Positions 6,346 to 7,227 of a stretch of DNA of 7,227 nt are shown here, piece by piece. The notes under the pieces were generated by a model that searched no databases, was not told the DNA's origin, and was given only the letters and a program-made list of their open reading frames with translations. Origin of the DNA: Chitinophagales bacterium (GTDB taxonomy: Bacteria; Bacteroidota; Bacteroidia; Chitinophagales; JADIYW01); contig JADLAH010000003.1 of assembly GCA_020848315.1 (NCBI GenBank), forward strand, positions 1 through 7,227, given 5' to 3'. The position numbers and the translations under genes were made by a program. Position 1 is the first letter of the stretch, and every line of letters starts with the position of its first letter.

Positions 6346-6366
6346 CCGGCACAAACAAGGTGTATC

Positions 6367-7119
6367 ATGCGATATTTTCTCGAACTTTCCTATCACGGCG
6401 CGGCCTTCTGCGGATGGCAACGGCAGGATAATGCCCTGTCCGTGCAGGAAGTGCTGGAGGAAAATCTGAGCAAACTCTTTGCGGAAACTATCGCAGTGAC
6501 CGGCTGCGGACGCACGGACACCGGCGTACATGCGCACCGCTATTTCGCGCATATCGATACGGAAAAGGAAGAACCTGAAAATTTCCTGTACCGTATCAAC
6601 CGAATGCTGCCGGATGGCATTGCCATACAGCGTATTTTCCCGGTTGCACCGAACCTGCACGCTCGCTTTGATGCCATCGACAGAACCTATAAATACTTCG
6701 TTCATACAGATAAGAATCCCTTTCTGGAAGACCGCAGTTTTCATATTCACCGGTGGCGGCCTGATGTGGAACAAATGAACGCCTGTATCCGGCAATTGCT
6801 CGGCGAACGCGATTTTTCCACCTTTGAAAAAAAAGGCAGCGACAACAAAACGTCGGTATGTCTGTTGAAAGAAGCATACTGGGAATCAACAGAACATGGC
6901 TGGGTATTTACGATTACCGCCAATCGCTTTCTGCGCAATATGGTGCGGCGCATCACGGCAGCCCTGCTCGAAGTGGGACTCGGCCGCATGGATGCCGAGA
7001 CCTTGCTGGAAGCTGTGCGGCAACAACAGCCGCTGGAAGTGAAGCTGGCAGTGCCCGCAAAGGGCTTGTTTTTATGGGATATCCGATATGATTTTAATAA
7101 ACAGGAAACAAATGACTAA
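6367..7119 (+). CDS. truA: tRNA pseudouridine(38-40) synthase
   Basis: TruA converts uridines 38-40 in the anticodon stem-loop of many tRNAs to pseudouridine. The 250-residue product is of normal family length. It opens MRYFLELSYHGAAFCGWQRQ, carries the catalytic GRTDTGVHA motif with D51, then HARFDAIDRTYKYFV, the FLRNMVRRI motif and the C-terminal GLFLWDIRY. An in-frame ATG at 6322 would add 15 residues with no family match and lies upstream of the expected transcription start, so I prefer 6367. Its last 8 bases overlap the start of the next gene (ATGACTAA), so the two are probably co-transcribed and translationally coupled. An A8 run at 6827-6834 (Glu-Lys-Lys codons) is intact in frame. Confidence 0.96.
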   Translation: MRYFLELSYHGAAFCGWQRQDNALSVQEVLEENLSKLFAETIAVTGCGRTDTGVHAHRYFAHIDTEKEEPENFLYRINRMLPDGIAIQRIFPVAPNLHARFDAIDRTYKYFVHTDKNPFLEDRSFHIHRWRPDVEQMNACIRQLLGERDFSTFEKKGSDNKTSVCLLKEAYWESTEHGWVFTITANRFLRNMVRRITAALLEVGLGRMDAETLLEAVRQQQPLEVKLAVPAKGLFLWDIRYDFNKQETND

Positions 7120-7227
7120 CCCGGCAAAGAAAGGCAGCGACTGGGCTACACTCCGACGTGTGGTGGGGCTTGCTACGCCGTTCCGCAGCCTGTTTGTGTG
7201 GTCTTTTTTTCTGGGCATCATGGTGGC
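7112..7227 (+). CDS. N-terminus of an ABC exporter (MsbA-like permease/ATPase), truncated by window edge
   Basis: ATG at 7112 opens a frame that remains open to the window end (38 complete codons). The product begins with a short polar segment, then WATLRRVVGLATPFRSLF and a hydrophobic stretch FVWSFFLGIMVA, resembling the elbow helix and first membrane helix of type-I ABC exporters. An ABC exporter directly after truA is a familiar Bacteroidota arrangement as far as I recall. No nucleotide-binding domain is visible because the gene is cut off, so the assignment rests on a short N-terminus and context. The start overlaps the truA stop by 8 bp. Confidence 0.6.
   Translation, partial: MTNPAKKGSDWATLRRVVGLATPFRSLFVWSFFLGIMV

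Noticed and set aside
6322..6366. 15-residue N-terminal extension of TruA from ATG at 6322
   Set aside because: It lies upstream of the predicted transcript start and family members begin at MRYFLE-like sequences.
6827..7091. A8 run in truA as a programmed frameshift site leading into an alternative open frame
   Set aside because: The zero frame is complete with all TruA motifs to the C-terminus; the -1 frame encodes nothing recognisable and is a shadow.
1..7227. CRISPR arrays, tRNA or rRNA genes, insertion sequences
   Set aside because: No regularly spaced long repeats, cloverleaf-like segments, transposase motifs or terminal inverted repeats were seen.

Overview
The window looks like chromosomal DNA of a Bacteroidota bacterium of moderate GC content. 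Three lines of evidence agree. Several genes are preceded by the TAnnTTTG -7 promoter element typical of this phylum rather than by an E. coli-like -10/-35 pair. Start codons lack clear Shine-Dalgarno sequences. One gene (the DUF4293 membrane protein) and the style of two others (the secreted propeller-like protein and the winged-helix/AAA+ ATPase) are characteristic of the phylum. The exact genus cannot be read from this sequence.

Layout. From 1530 leftward off the window edge runs a minus-strand AAA+ ATPase with a long, visibly AT-rich N-terminal region. A 360-bp divergent spacer (1531-1890) holds its promoter and separates it from leuC. leuC (1891-3264) and leuD (3548-4132) follow on the plus strand and encode the two subunits of isopropylmalate isomerase. 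They are separated by an AT-rich 283-bp spacer that contains short repeats and a doubtful small membrane ORF. lpxH (4202-4987) comes next with its own -7 element and a GC-rich hairpin just before its start. A secreted protein of unknown function (4995-5831) follows 7 bp downstream. It converges, 2 bp apart, on a minus-strand DUF4293 four-helix membrane protein (5834-6247). That gene is divergent from truA (6367-7119), and the 119-bp space between them holds two opposed promoters and a perfect 17-bp palindrome. truA overlaps by 8 bp the start of an ABC transporter (MsbA/exporter type) that leaves the window at 7227.

How the genes fit together. LeuC and LeuD form one enzyme in leucine synthesis; leuA and leuB are not in this window. 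LpxH (lipid A synthesis), the secreted protein and the MsbA-like exporter all point to the cell envelope, while TruA modifies tRNA. Most of the region is ordinary housekeeping DNA. The least characterised gene is the AAA+ ATPase. I do not see a convincing new multi-gene system here; the more interesting items are that ATPase, the regulatory palindrome and hairpin, and the repeated motifs shared by the leuC and leuD upstream regions.
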